From the NCBI GenBank assembly GCA_002794775.1, contig NBAY01000032.1, forward strand, positions 248,001 through 312,000: a DNA stretch of 64,000 nt. The letters run 5' to 3'. A model generated the notes under the pieces. It searched no databases and was not told the origin of the DNA. It was given only the letters and a program-made list of their open reading frames with translations. Shown here piece by piece: positions 1-11,553 of this stretch (its first letter is position 1; every line of letters begins with the position of its first letter). Position numbers and translations under genes: made by a program. Source of the DNA: Porodaedalea pini. Lineage: Eukaryota; Basidiomycota; Agaricomycetes; Hymenochaetales; Hymenochaetaceae.

Positions 1-639
1 ATATGCTACATTGCTAGCGTTGATACATGACGACTTGCTGATTTGTAATTTATAGTCTGTGGAGCATCCACTTTCTCGACTCCGGGCAAAAGGAAAGGGC
101 GAGTCAGTCTCCGATCTCCGTATCACTGTAGTCCCACCACGCTCATGAAGTGATGATATTCTGATTCTAAAGATATACATACTATTTCAAACATATTATC
201 CTGTTGAGTATTGGTGCTTATGTACTAGGTGAAGTTGAAGGTGAGAGTTGGACGCGGTGCTGTTGTGGCTTTGTGTCAAAGGAAGGATGAGTGTTGGGCT
301 CAATTTTTAAGTCAGAGATACGGTTTGATATGAAGCACAGTACGGACTCCGGAGATGGCGTTTGACCCTGGAGGCGTGGGAGCCTTGGCGCCCTATCTTG
401 TCGGGAAAGATCAGATTATTCTTGCCTCCGACGTGGACAAGTAAAGCACAAGATGCGCTTCCTGCCCTGGAGGCTGGAGCTCTGCAGTTCTGGAGCCGTC
501 ACCCCCTCCCTATATCCTTGCCTCTCTCACCGACAGCCACGACGCCAGCAGTCGTCCTGCGCGCCCCACGCTACCTGCATCTGCATGACTTGAGCTTCGT
601 AGCTTGCAGCCGCGCTGCACTGTCACTTTGAACAGGCTT
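1..639. other. Left-edge intergenic DNA, no gene recognised
   Basis: No reading frame here has basidiomycete-like codon content, splice sites or a recognisable domain. The short frames at 362-631 and 510-803 end without support. The segment probably holds the promoter of the gene starting at 640 and perhaps the 3' flank of a gene outside the window. Confidence 0.5.
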
Positions 640-3393
640 ATGACGGACATTATCACGGACACGCACAGCCTCGGGAGTGTCGTCCGCCAAATGTGCGCAG
701 CTGTTCTCCCCTTTTTTTCTTTTCGTTTGAGGCTGAACGGGAGCTGGTAGTAACGTGAACTACTACGCGTCTTTGGTGGCATTCGGTGAGATTCAGCATT
801 CATCCAAATAATGGTCGCATGGCGAACTCTACGACTGCATGCAGCGGTCCTGTACTACGACTACTTGTTGACGTTTCGAGACGAGGTCCGCTTTTTCTGG
901 CGCAGGAAGGCCAACTCTGTCACCATCCTGTTCTTCCTCAATCGCTACTTGTCGATATTAGGGAACATGCCCGTTATTTTGCAGAGCTTCAGAAACTGGA
1001 CAGAGAAGGTATGTTAATGATTATATCCGAGCTGTTGGCAAGCTTATTTACAACTTTCCTCGCAGGGGTGCGTAAAAGACATTGTGTACTTTTACAGGGA
1101 TGGCGTTTTGAATGCAAGATTGGCGTGTAGGTGCGATGATTTACAGAGGTTCCATCAGTTTTTCTCGGTCTTTGTGCAAGTTATCGTCGGCGGTACGTTC
1201 TTCCAAGTATAGCAATGATTCGGCGCCCTTTCTCATATTCTTTATCTCTAGTCATACTCATCCTCCGCACATATGCGCTATACGAGCGGAATCTGACCAT
1301 TGCCATCATCATGGCCGTCTTCGCCCTTATTGTCATTTGCATCGGTGTCGTAAGTCCCCTTCCCCCTTCGTTCTTACCCAGAGCACGGGACGCTAACTTG
1401 GTGATGCTGATACAGTGGGCCATTGTGGGGAAGACGCCGACGATTGTCCAGCCGTTCAATCTATCATTCATGCTCGGATGTCATCCGTTGATCTCGAGCG
1501 AGGAGTGCGTCCTCTCTTTTTTCTTCTTTCTTCTTTCTATATCCCTTTCTCTCATAACTGCTTGATTTCTTTTTCTTTTTTCAAGGGGAGTCCGTGAGTA
1601 TCTTGTTATTGCTTTATAGTGTTCGCGCAAGACATAACATTTTGGATGCTATAGGGCTCGCAATCGCCTGGGGCGGCCTCCTGCTCTTTGACTCCGTCAT
1701 TTTTACGCTCACGCTCTTCAAGGCCATCGCGATCTGGAAACTCGGCACCCGGAGGCTCTTTCACGTCCTCATTCGTGATGGTGCGTACCCCTCGCCTTTC
1801 CCTACCACGTTCCTTTCCACTGGTGTGCCGATTCTCTTCCCTTCCCTTCGCCCATCGTTTTATCTTCCTCTTCTCTCGGCTAAATTAAAGAACTACAGGA
1901 ACTATATACTATCTGTAAGGACACGCAGATCTCATCTTTCTCATTGGGGTGCACCCGTGAAGGGGGGAACTAACAGCACACTTCTTTTTTTTTTCGGACC
2001 CTTTTTCGATTCCTTCTGGTTCTGGTTCTGGTTCTGGCTTTGATCTGGCCCCTCTCGACCTTGTCGTGTCCGTCGTGTCCGTGTCCTGACCGGATAGTGT
2101 CCTAGCCATGGCAAACCTGTCGAATATACTCACGTTTGTGGTGAGTTCCTCATTTTTTTCTGTTCTCGATTCTTTCTACCACTGTCTGTCTGGTGCCTGG
2201 TGTCAGGCGGCTGTTGGCCGTCCGTTGAGTGGCAGAAAGAGTTATGATTGGGCCCTAGACAGTCCTTCGTTAAATCTTGCTCTTGCTCTTGTTCTTGATG
2301 CATGCTGACATCGTCGACTACTTTTAGTTAGGGGAGGTGGGTATCTCTGTCTCGTAGGCATTGCGAGGGAAACGGACCTGGCTGATGACTCGTTAATTGT
2401 GATCTGGATCTGTGCTTTAGCCAATCCTCAGAGGCGTCAGCACTACTTTCGCGAATGCGTACGTCCTGCGGTTTTCTAGTCCTTCATGCTTTCGGAATGG
2501 TTAACTGATGATTCCCTTTCCTCCCTTCTCTTTCATTTACCTCCTTTTCCGCTTCGCACATTGTCCTTATCTGCTTCCCTTGCTTCATCATCTCTTTCCT
2601 CACATGGAAACGAAACAACGGAACAACGGGACGATACGGACGCGTCGAAATCGAAATCGTCAATCATTAACATCTCCAACAAACTGGGAATACAAAACAA
2701 AACACCAATACAAATACAGCGTATCGGTAACGATGATCTCGCGGCTCATGCTCAATCTGCAGAACCCGCTGCTCTTCGAGTCTCGCTGGCACACGCACAC
2801 GCACACGACGGGGACCGGGACGTATGTCGGCCCGTTCGTCACGACGATCGTGGAGCGCGACGGGACAAGCACTGTCAATGGAACGCGATTCGGTTCCGGA
2901 TCGGGGACGGCGACGGGAACGGGAACGGATTCGAGCAGGAGCGGACTGTTTACGGACGAGTGCACGGACGAGTGGTGGGGTGGAGACGCGGACGCGGATG
3001 CAGAGCTGTATGCGCGCCCGCGGAATGCGCTGTGGTATGATCGTGCGTGGGTGTCTGGGAGTGCGTCGGCGACGGCGACGCGGACCGGGAATGGGACGCG
3101 GGGTCGTGTGGATGAGCTGGCGGAGGAAGTTGGTAAGTGCCCTTCTTCCCCTCTCTGACCCTTGCGATCCTTCAGTGCTTGTATCCCTTTTTTTCTTCGC
3201 GGTGGGTCTGGAGTGAGTTCATAGGGGCCGGACCATCCGACTTCCCGCGTTTTCGCTGTTTTTTCCCTTCCTTCTCTTGCCTCTTCTCTCCCATATCCGT
3301 GATCCTGGTACTGATACCTCTTTGCAACGATCGTCGAATGTTCTTACCTTCGCAGAACTTTCTCCAACTCTCGCGGATAGACACCGCGTCTGA
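640..3393 (+). CDS. DUF6533 family integral membrane protein with micro-exons
   Basis: Predicted 418-residue protein in 14 exons: 640-692, 751-785, 845-1008, 1066-1192, 1252-1349, 1416-1504, 1586-1593, 1655-1780, 1899-1914, 2098-2140, 2328-2336, 2421-2458, 2720-3132, 3356-3393. The spliced reading gives the family hallmarks in order: YYDYLLTFRDEV near residue 30, LILRTYALYERN in a mid helix, RLAIAWGGLLLFD, and VSVTMISRLMLNL closing the last helix. About seven hydrophobic segments are followed by a Gly/Thr/Asp-rich hydrophilic tail of about 140 residues, probably cytosolic. The start at 640 was chosen because two small exons join it in phase to YYDYLLTF; the ATG at 811 lies in an intron. The 1008/1066 junction is the least certain. 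DUF6533 proteins are abundant in Agaricomycetes and have no known function. The family call is firm, the exact exon list less so. Confidence 0.8.
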
Positions 3394-4669
3394 GAGCCGG
3401 AACGGAGCCAGTAAACGTCAACTGCCGTTCCCTCGTGGCGCCAGGCAGGCGGATTCGTGGGGTGGCGCAGCTCTGCTTCTCGACTTCAAGTTCTGAAGAA
3501 GAAGAAACATCGTATCATTCATGCATCCAGTCCAACCACATCCAGATGTCGCTTCACTTTTTTAATATAAGTATTTTATGGTAAATAGTGTTGCTCAATC
3601 TTGCTGTGCATGAGTTTCCAACCTCTTATTATCCTCATTCTCCTTATGTACAGCTTCATCGCAATCACAATAGTATGCAACCTCTTTCGGCTTGATTATT
3701 TGTATTCCTCCCTCTCCCTCTCTTCTCCCCCCACCTCCCCTTTTTTATTTCATTTTGTTAGATTCGATAGGCTCGGTAGGAATTGTAGGAATGTAGACAT
3801 GGACAGATGTTCAGGATTCGGGATTCAGGAAGGAGGTGGGACGGAACTCGGGACTCGGGAACTCTGTATTCACTTCAGGGTACTGTATCGATATTTTTAT
3901 TACTAGTAAATGTATACCCGTCCTGGGCCGAGGCCTGCTTTATTCTGTGCTCCCTCGTTTGATGTTAATGGCCCTTGGCTTCCTAAGTCTTGCCGCAGAT
4001 GGTTTGAACGGCACATCGACACATCGAAACTTTGCTGGATGAGTCGAAATGAAGGACTCGGGAGCGGTATGGGAGAAGGGGGTGAGAGGAATCTGTTTTA
4101 GCATCGGTGTCAGTGATACAAGCGTATATAGTATGTATGATGTCCATTCATGATGAGGACGAGCATCGTGGCGGTTTCTGTCACTTTAGCTTAATTTGAC
4201 TATGTATGTGTTGCCGAGTCCGTTGGTATAAACAGACTGGTTCCTTGCATGAGCACGTATACACGCCTCGTATTAGAAATAGTCTAGTGAGTGAATTGAT
4301 GAATTCGGCGAAGGCGATCCACTGGCCAGTGGCCTGTGTTGTTGGCCTCGTGGCTGCTCGTAAATTTGGAGCTGTTCCTTTATTTTGGAGCTGCGAGATG
4401 GAATAATGAAATAAGGCATGGACTAGTAGGATAGTCGTTTTCAATCCTCTGGAATCTCGTTCCGTCTCTCACTTCCTTTTGCGCCGTCATGAGGCACCAC
4501 CTTTCGACAATAATAAGACCACACAGACAGTAGGTTATGATCGCCAGTTTATTACTTAATTACACGTGACTGACGCGTCGCGTCGCGTCAATGCATCACG
4601 TGCCATCCAATTCAACGCCCAGTCTAGAAGTCGACCGAGGCTCCTAATCCAACTCTACAATCAACGACC
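3394..4669. other. Intergenic DNA, no gene recognised
   Basis: Low-complexity pyrimidine runs and short imperfect repeats of the type ggactcgggaactc (about 3820-3860) occur here. No frame has splice sites or a recognisable domain. The last 110 bases form the promoter of the gene at 4670. Confidence 0.5.
4563..4602 (+). promoter_or_regulatory. MCB-type ACGCGT flanked by two CACGTG boxes
   Basis: CACGTG occurs at 4563-4568 and 4597-4602. Between them a GC-rich block carries ACGCGT at 4573-4578 and further CGCGTC repeats. The group lies 70-110 bp before the ATG at 4670. ACGCGT is the MluI cell-cycle box bound by MBF-type factors in fungi, and CACGTG is bound by bHLH factors. Their use here is inferred from sequence and position only. 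Confidence 0.45.
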
Positions 4670-6035
4670 ATGTCGGACCTACCAAGCAAATTTTACGCAG
4701 TACTTGATCGCGACTCCATCTATGACTCACTCTTTGGCCACTGTTCTCCGGCCACTATCTTCCGCGTAGGCCGTACGTGCCGTTCCGCTCGCTTGGCTAC
4801 GCAGGACTATAGGGGTCGCGCGTTCAACATCCATGAACACTTTAAGCGTTTCTTTACAGATCCTTTCGGGTTTCGACTCCTGCAAGCGCGAACGCAGGCT
4901 GTCGTTTCGGGTTCGAGTGCGCTGCAGTTCATGGACCGAACTGTTTATCCGGACTCGGACCTCGACATCTTTGTGGCGAGCAGGAATGCTGCGGAAGTTT
5001 GCGACTGGATCGTGTATCATGGTGGAAGAGGCTACCACTTTGTTCCGACAGAGGCACAGGTCGATAATGGTGTTCTCACTGTCGCGATCGCACTGCAAGT
5101 GCACAGACAGAACGAAACACATGCGCCCGAAATTGACGAGAAAGCCTCCTTCTGGGACTTTTACGACTCTAACCGCATTAGACAAGTACTGAACTTTAAG
5201 TCGCTGGACGGAGAAAACCGAGATGTGCAGGTGATCGTGACTCATAATACCCCTATGGAATGCATCCTTAGCTTCCACTCAAGTAAGTTAAGACTATCTG
5301 TAGTTGGATACTAAAATAGCTCAACTTCTATCACATATCAAAGCTGTCGTGATGAACATCATCACGCATTTCGCTGCGTACTCCTTGTACCCGAAGGGCA
5401 CTTTCGAAGAAGGCCTCATGCTTCCCTGCGACACACGCGAGGTTAATCACGAACCTGGCATCGAGAAATACAAGGAGCGTGGCTGGAAACTTACGAATTC
5501 TGCAGCGGCCCCTTTCTCAGATCCCAAAGAGCATGCCTTTGTCCTCGGAAAGCGCTGCGTGGGCGATCAGTCGACCTGGGTAATCCACTTCGACGACGTC
5601 TCTGATGTCCTCAAGCACACAAAGTATCACCTTCCGCTGCAGACGGACCCCATAACACTCAACACCTTTAGCTTGACGAAGAATGAAATGCGCAATCTAG
5701 TGGAGATGCGTTTCTCGACCCTTAGGCCTCCCTTCTTCGAAAACCGCTACACAGCGTGTCCTGAGACCGTGCCAAAGATCAGGTTCTGGTTTGAAACACT
5801 ACGCAACATGGGAGCACTCACTGAAGACTCCCGTCTCGCTGGAAAATACACGGCGTACGTTATAGAATGACTTCTGAAAGACCAACCAGATCAATCTAAC
5901 TGTGTAATATCTGCATTGACTTCTAGATGGGACATGATTCTCACCCAGTGGAATACAACTCTCATGCAAGAATGTACATGCGTTCCGGGTACGTTGACTG
6001 ATTATCCACAACTCTTCTCGTGCATTTGTCTCTAG
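4670..6035 (+). CDS. F-box-like / nucleotidyltransferase-fold-like protein, function unknown
   Basis: Three exons: 4670-5282, 5344-5854, 5927-6035, giving about 410 residues. The N-terminus (residues 1-45) resembles an F-box-like helical segment. Around residues 82-103 a G-S-S then D-S-D-L-D-I-F arrangement recalls the GS...DxD motif of nucleotidyltransferase folds, but the full catalytic set cannot be confirmed. The rest is a conserved-looking alpha/beta region with no domain I can name. The first frame would stop at 5870 if intron 2 were retained; splicing 5855-5926 continues in phase through TAWDMILTQWNTTL and ends at 6033-6035. Similar proteins are common lineage-expanded hypotheticals in mushrooms. 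I am sure it is a gene and unsure of its function. Confidence 0.7.
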
Positions 6036-6738
6036 AGGTTGGCTGGCTCACCAAATCTCTTTTTCTGAAGGCAAAAAGCAGAACCAGTTCCGTGTTTGCC
6101 CGGCCTTTATCTCTTTGTTCTTTCAGTTCGGCCCGATTGCAGAGCAACACCTTATCCTGAATTCCGTCGCGCACGAATAAGCTCTATCAGCCTGTCTCTT
6201 TTGAATGCCTCGGGTGGGAGACATACTCTGTCATGTTGACAGCCCACCCATATTTCTTGACTAATGTATGCCAATAACTCCATGATGGAGCCATTTATCC
6301 TATCGATCTCCCGCTCTTGCTTCCGATGCGTTTTACTCCTTAATGCTTGTGAATTGTAACTTAGCTCATTCCTGTCAGTGCCTATGATTGCTCTTCGTAG
6401 TGTCAAGAGATGCCGATTTCTGTCGTACAAACCTTTAGTTTGTGAATTGAATCTTATTGATTTTCAACACGCCTGCGTTCTTCAATGCGGTGGAAACAGA
6501 GATGTGATGCAATGAACAATTATGCAACCGAGTGCGAAGAGCCAATTGAACCGAAAAAATGTCAAGCGCTTCCGAAACGCATATTCGAGCACCATGAATA
6601 CAACAAAGACGTGAAAAGCAGGGAGGAGAAAGAAAGGCAGTTAAACGAGCGTCATTTACAAAGGAATGTAGATACTAGATAACAAAGAAAAAGAAACTCG
6701 AAATAAAGAAAGAAAAACGCGGTTTTGAGTCAACACCA
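6036..6738. other. Intergenic DNA, no gene recognised
   Basis: AT-richer stretch between a plus-strand gene end and a minus-strand gene end. Short frames on both strands lack any domain or signal peptide. It probably carries the two 3' untranslated regions. Confidence 0.5.
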
Positions 6739-7295
6739 TTAATATCGCGCGTGCAGAACACGGGCTCTCAAGCTTAAGAGTATCCCGAAATGCTGCTGAA
6801 GTCCACCCATGACGGTAAGTGTAGGCCAGTCCCACGTGCCCGAGTAGTCACCGTAGCTAACCTCAACGCGGTATGCGTCGTCATCAACCTCAATGGTGTT
6901 CTCGGGACTAGTGAAGCTGATGTCGGAGATTGAGAAACAAGTGCTCGGCGCTCTGAGAGTGTCTGGGTCATGAACGGACTGTCCCCGTACTCATTGCCGA
7001 ATAAAATGTCTCCATCTGAATGAGCGAGTAAATCCGACGTGAGTAACAAAAATCATAAAATGATACGTTTTGAAAGGCACGCACTGAGATTGACGGTTGC
7101 GCCGTCCGCAAGGTCGAGATCGAATGCTTCACTGGCAGGAACCGTGAAGATTTCAATGTCGACCGTCTTACAGTCCGCCGCATCGTCCACATCGTCGAGC
7201 AATGAGATGGTTGTTGTGCAGCACTGTGCAGTACCTGCGTGCACGCCCGACGTGGTGAACAGTGCGGTGAGGAGAACGAGCGATAATCTGGACAT
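6739..7295 (-). CDS. Small secreted protein, unknown
   Basis: Starts at 7295 with a clear signal peptide (MSRLSLVLLTALFTTSGVHA, cleavage near residue 20). A short mature region with Cys-Cys near residues 25-26 and a few further cysteines follows. Coding continues to a stop at 6739-6741 after one or two introns between about 7090 and 6930. The downstream frame contains CFSISDISFTSPENT and VSYGDYSGTWDWP. The exact splice sites are unclear; the best phase-compatible reading removes one intron from about 7093 to 6965. The estimated size is about 130-150 residues. Small secreted cysteine-containing proteins of unknown role are common in wood- and litter-decay basidiomycetes. There are too few cysteines in the hydrophobin spacing to call it a hydrophobin. 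Confidence 0.5.
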
Positions 7296-8336
7296 TGATG
7301 ACTAGGGACAAAGCAAGGGGCAGGTGAAGGGAAACGCGACAGCTGAAGCTAAAGCCTGGGAGGAAGGAAAGAGAGTTAACGTGATGGTTATGATTGAGCA
7401 CTGAAGACACGTCTTTACGCCTGCATCCTGCGAAGAGCGAAGAGCGGACGTAGTCTCGTACAAAGGACTGCGGATGGTCGCCATCCAATCGACGACCTCT
7501 GCGTTGGACGCCTTGGTCTCCGAACATTTCAGCGGCCTACATGAGATCGGGGTTGAAGGTGTTATCATGAGAACCGAGGACGGAATTTGGAATGTATGCC
7601 CAACTTTTTTTTTTTCTTCGGATGGTAACAGTGTCAAAAAGAACGTACAGTTAGAATGCAAGCTTTCCAGTAAGCATGATGCTTGCTTTTTCAACTCTAC
7701 GGCGAACACTGTTCGTTCAAAAAAGCCTTGTTCAAAGCCATCCAGCACGCGTATACAGATGAAAGTTCCTTTGACATAAGAAAATGAAAAGAAGGCAAGA
7801 TAAATAGCACAACGCACACATCGGCCGCCTCCTCGACACTGCATTAATTCGGATGCTTCGACGGTTAAGTTGCTCAAGCCGAGACACTGTCGTTACAATG
7901 GTCACTTGGACTTATTCGACGAGATAATGAACATAACGTGGCTTGCAAGAAAATCGGAGGAATGTGCACATGAAGGTCCCTACACTACAGCCCAGTAAGA
8001 AAAGCTGAAAGCACTCGAAAATGATTGACTGACTGGCAGTAAAATCCGACACCTTCCGGCCGAATCGTGAAGGGTGATATGTGCTGAAGTCTTGATGTTC
8101 TCAAATAAGACATTTGGTCCAAGAAAGCTGGAAAACATGATAGCATTCCAGTAATAATACACTTTATACTGTACCTAACGTAACATCAATAGGCAGACGA
8201 ATGCTCTATCAATCCCTTCAGCTCAGTCTCGCCAGTCTAGGTCGTGAAAAGAGAATAAGACGTACCCCAAACACGGATTTCGTAACACGAATCACCAAGA
8301 ACTCTAATCCACAATGGCGCGTACACAGACCTCTTC
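7296..8336. other. Intergenic DNA, no gene recognised
   Basis: Upstream region of the secreted-protein gene and 3' flank of TOA2. A 191-codon minus frame at 7302-7877 looks like chance: it has no domain and is broken by a poly-purine stretch near 7607. Confidence 0.5.
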
Positions 8337-8882
8337 CTACTTCCTTCCCGCCTCAATAGCATCGCCGTTCTTACAGGCGATAATCTTTATCTTCTGTGCA
8401 GTGACGTTCTCGTTCGATTCCATTTTGAATGTTGGGTCCTTCACTATGAAGGTCCAGACATCGTCACAAAGCCGGTAGGTGTGTAGGTGACCCTGCATGT
8501 AATCGAAACCAGTAAAGCAATGCTTAATTATGCAAAGTAAGCGAGAAGTGCGCACCTTTAGGGAGGTCTTCGTCTTGACTTGCCTAACAAGCGTATCCGC
8601 CAACGACTTGTCGAACTTTCCGCAGCGCGACGTCAGCGCACGGACTTTGCACACAATCTCTCCTTCACACACACACCTGCTGCAGAACCTTCATGGCAAG
8701 CTGCGGCGTAATGGAGCCACTCGTGATGAGCTCGTCCAGCGAGTCCGTCAACGCCATCCCGATCCTGTCAATAGCAAGGGCGAAGGCGCTTACTTAGCAA
8801 ACGCCTAGCTTCAGCCCCCAAGGTCAGACAGAAAGGTAACGCACGAAGAGCCACGATAGAACTCGTAGTACGCCGTAGCCAT
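8337..8882 (-). CDS. TOA2: Transcription initiation factor IIA gamma subunit
   Basis: Four exons on the minus strand: 8882-8845, 8764-8677, 8615-8556, 8492-8337. They encode 113 residues, the usual length of the small TFIIA subunit. The N-terminal four-helix part ([20 protein letters not shown], then [15 protein letters not shown]) and the C-terminal beta-barrel part ([16 protein letters not shown], then ITAQKIKI-like [10 protein letters not shown]) are both complete. The protein pairs with the large TFIIA subunit to stabilise TBP on promoter DNA in RNA polymerase II initiation. All three introns are 60-80 nt with consensus ends. The gene is divergent from the SET-MYND gene starting 249 bp away. 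Identification is firm. Confidence 0.95.
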
Positions 8883-9130
8883 GATTACTGTATAAGAGAT
8901 ATGGAACGGTCGGCGTAGTCGAGTGGTGGCCGTCGAGATCAAGCGGCGCTGACTGCTTACTGTAGTGCTAGTGACCGTTCGTGACCGGCGACGATCACGC
9001 TTTCTAGCTTTTCTTTCGTGCTCGACATCGCGACAGCGCTTTGTTTCCTATTTACTTGATCATCGACCACGGCAGCTGCGAGAGTCGATTGTGAACAGGA
9101 AGCTCAGAAAGAAGGTCAGTTGCTAATGTG

Positions 9131-11479
9131 ATGTCTTTCCGCGACATTCGCTCCTCAAGAGCGTCGCGCAAATCAAAATCATACGTCGTGCCATCTGCTA
9201 TTCCTAGTGCTGAAGAACATGCAACTCTGGAACCTCAACATAAAGATGCCTGGTCTACTTCTGGGGATTTCCAAGAAAAAAACCCAACGCTTGTGTCATT
9301 CCCACAAAGCGAAGAAGCTACTTTACTGCCGATTCCCTCAGGCTGGTATGCAGAACTGCCGACCCTCCTATCAGTCAGGCAGACGAAAGAAAGAGGTCGT
9401 GGATTATGGACAAGTGCTGGGATTTCTGCAGGTTGTACTTCACATTACGCCCCAGTTGTTTCCCCCATTTATTACAATATTAATGCAAATACACAGGAAC
9501 CATACTCTGTTCCGTGAAACCGCACGTCCACGCCCTCTCGCGCTCACAATTGGATTTATACTGTACGTCGTGCTGTGCACCGCAACCATCCACGGGCCTT
9601 AAGAAGTGCACGAAGTGCAGGACGGTATATTACTGCGGCACCGTATGTTACTCTATCACAACATGGTGCTATCATTTTAAACTAACGTTTATGCGCCATA
9701 GACATGCCAGAACGCCGATTGGCATTTACACAAACTTGAATGTGAGGTTCTGCGAAAGTGGGCCACATCAGCACCCGCAGAGGCCGAAGACGCTAAATAC
9801 GCCGTCCCTCCGGAGGCGGTTAGGTGTCTGGCGCGAATTATCTGGAGGCGGGAGAAGCTAGGTAGCGACAGCATCTGGGTAAGCTCGACTCACTGCTCTT
9901 CTGAGCCGCGGACCAAACCAACTCGCTGCTTGTATAGTGGAGAGAGATAAACGAGATGCAGTCCAGTAAGAATTTCGTTGCTAAATTAAATACAAATATG
10001 ATTCTGACAGTAAATTTCCAGAACGAGAGGGCCTTGCGCAGTCCATGGTCGATACACACGTCCACCTCGCGCACGCTATTGTCCGATATATGGGGATATC
10101 TGGTCAGGAGGAACTCGAGACATACGGTATCCATAGCATCAGCGAGCTAGTTGACCTTATTTCCAAGGCAATTACCTCCCTGTTTCTGTGTTCCCCACCC
10201 AAGAGATGACTAGATTCACAGTTTACTTTAAACTCCTTCACCCTTGCGACGCCGTCGCTGAGCCCGATCGGCGTATCTGTATCTCCGCTTGCAGCTCTGG
10301 TCAACCATAGTTGCGACCCAAACGTCGCCATCGTATTCCCACGTTCCTCGAAGTGGGAGCCATTATTGCAGATCGTAGCTATCCAGGACATTCTCGCTGG
10401 CTCTGAGGTACGATATGTGATCGCCTTCCTCTTCATTTGTTGAGTCTCATGTTCGATAGCTATTCACCAGCTACATTGATATCACGCTCCCCACTGCGCA
10501 ACGCCAGAAAGAACTGAAGGAGACGTACAACTTCACTTGCTTATGCGCTGTTTGTGCTCCTCCGCCGAGTGAGACCATCGAGGACTGGAGGGAGCGTGTG
10601 TGGTGTCCAAAAAAGTGTGGAGGGTCGTGCCCTATTCCCGTCGGAGGTCTACTCTCTTCCTAAGCTACATATGGGTAAGGAATGCTGATGTTGAACGTGA
10701 CTTTCAGGGGAAGACGTGGTGTGCTGCTCAAGATGCCGCTCTTCGCCAACAGATACGGGTGATATATTCGACTTGCTGCGTGTCGGACAGGAAGCCCTTG
10801 ATAAAGCGACAAGTCTTCAGTCATCTGGTTAGTCTGTTGTAGTCACCTTTTCTTCTTCGTCTCAACACACGGCTTCACTTGCACAGAGCCAGCAGCTGCG
10901 CTGCGTCTCACCGAAAACATGGTCCCACTGCTCGGCGCGCGGCTCCCTCCTTCCGCGCATCCACTTCTAGCATTGATACATCTGCGGCAGAACCTTCTCA
11001 TTGCACTGTTCTCACAGGATGCTACGCAGACACTGCTCGACACAACACTGCACATTGCAATGGCGTATGTAACGGGAATCTCGTCTATCCTTCGGCCGGG
11101 TCACCCTGTACGGGCGATCGCGCTTGCTGAGCTCGGGAAACTTCTCTCTGTGGACGAGCCCGCACCATCGTCTATGGCCTCGACTACCAGCTCGCCATCA
11201 AACAGTACTGTTCTTCCTGATGATGCAAAGAGTGGATTTGAGATGCAGGTCCCGAAAGGTCCTGCTCGCTTACAGAGCGCCGTGGAGACGCTCCAACAGG
11301 CATACAGGGAGCTATGCGTCGCTTTTGGCCGAGCGAACGGAGGCGGGGAAGTTGGGCGGTCGGTGCGTGAAATGCTGGTGAGCCTAGAGAAGGAGTTAGA
11401 AGTGTGGCGGTCTGGCATACGGGATACATTAGAGGACACACTTGCAGAGCGTAGGGGCAAGGTTGCGCCGAGTCCTTGA
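9131..11479 (+). CDS. SET-MYND (SMYD-type) lysine methyltransferase-like protein
   Basis: Exons read as 9131-9431, 9497-9642, 9702-9878, 9938-9965, 10022-10167, 10222-10407, 10460 to about 10650, about 10710-10830, and about 10888-11479. SET begins with TKERGRGLW. It is split by a MYND zinc finger (YCTSC, then KKCTKCRTVYYC, then DWHLHKLEC), as in SMYD proteins. The catalytic SET core has NHSCDPN, and the post-SET cysteines follow (CLCAVC, then C-x3-C pairs). The C-terminal 200 residues are helical. The family transfers methyl groups from SAM to protein lysines; the substrate here is unknown. One intron (10168-10221) appears to use a GC donor. The 3' flank is only 74 bp before the MITE. The family call is firm. 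Confidence 0.88.
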
Positions 11480-11553
11480 CTTCTTGTATCCAATACGATA
11501 TTATTTTATTTTTTGTACACATTTCTGTATGTAAAGAAATGCAAAGTTAGCTT

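Noticed and set aside
811..1017. ATG at 811 as start of the DUF6533 gene
   Set aside because: It falls in an intron. The upstream exons join in phase to the conserved YYDYLLTF block, and a start at 640 gives a full first helix.
3133..3158. Stop at 3158 as the end of the DUF6533 gene
   Set aside because: A strong donor GTAAGT at 3133 and acceptor CGCAG at 3351-3355 join in phase to a short final exon. The early stop cannot be fully excluded.
5855..5870. Stop at 5870 as the end of the gene at 4670
   Set aside because: A consensus intron 5855-5926 continues the frame for 36 more residues with coding character. The early stop remains a less likely alternative.
7302..7877. 191-codon minus-strand frame
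   Set aside because: No domain, spans a poly-T/poly-A tract and lies directly upstream of the secreted-protein start; it looks like chance.
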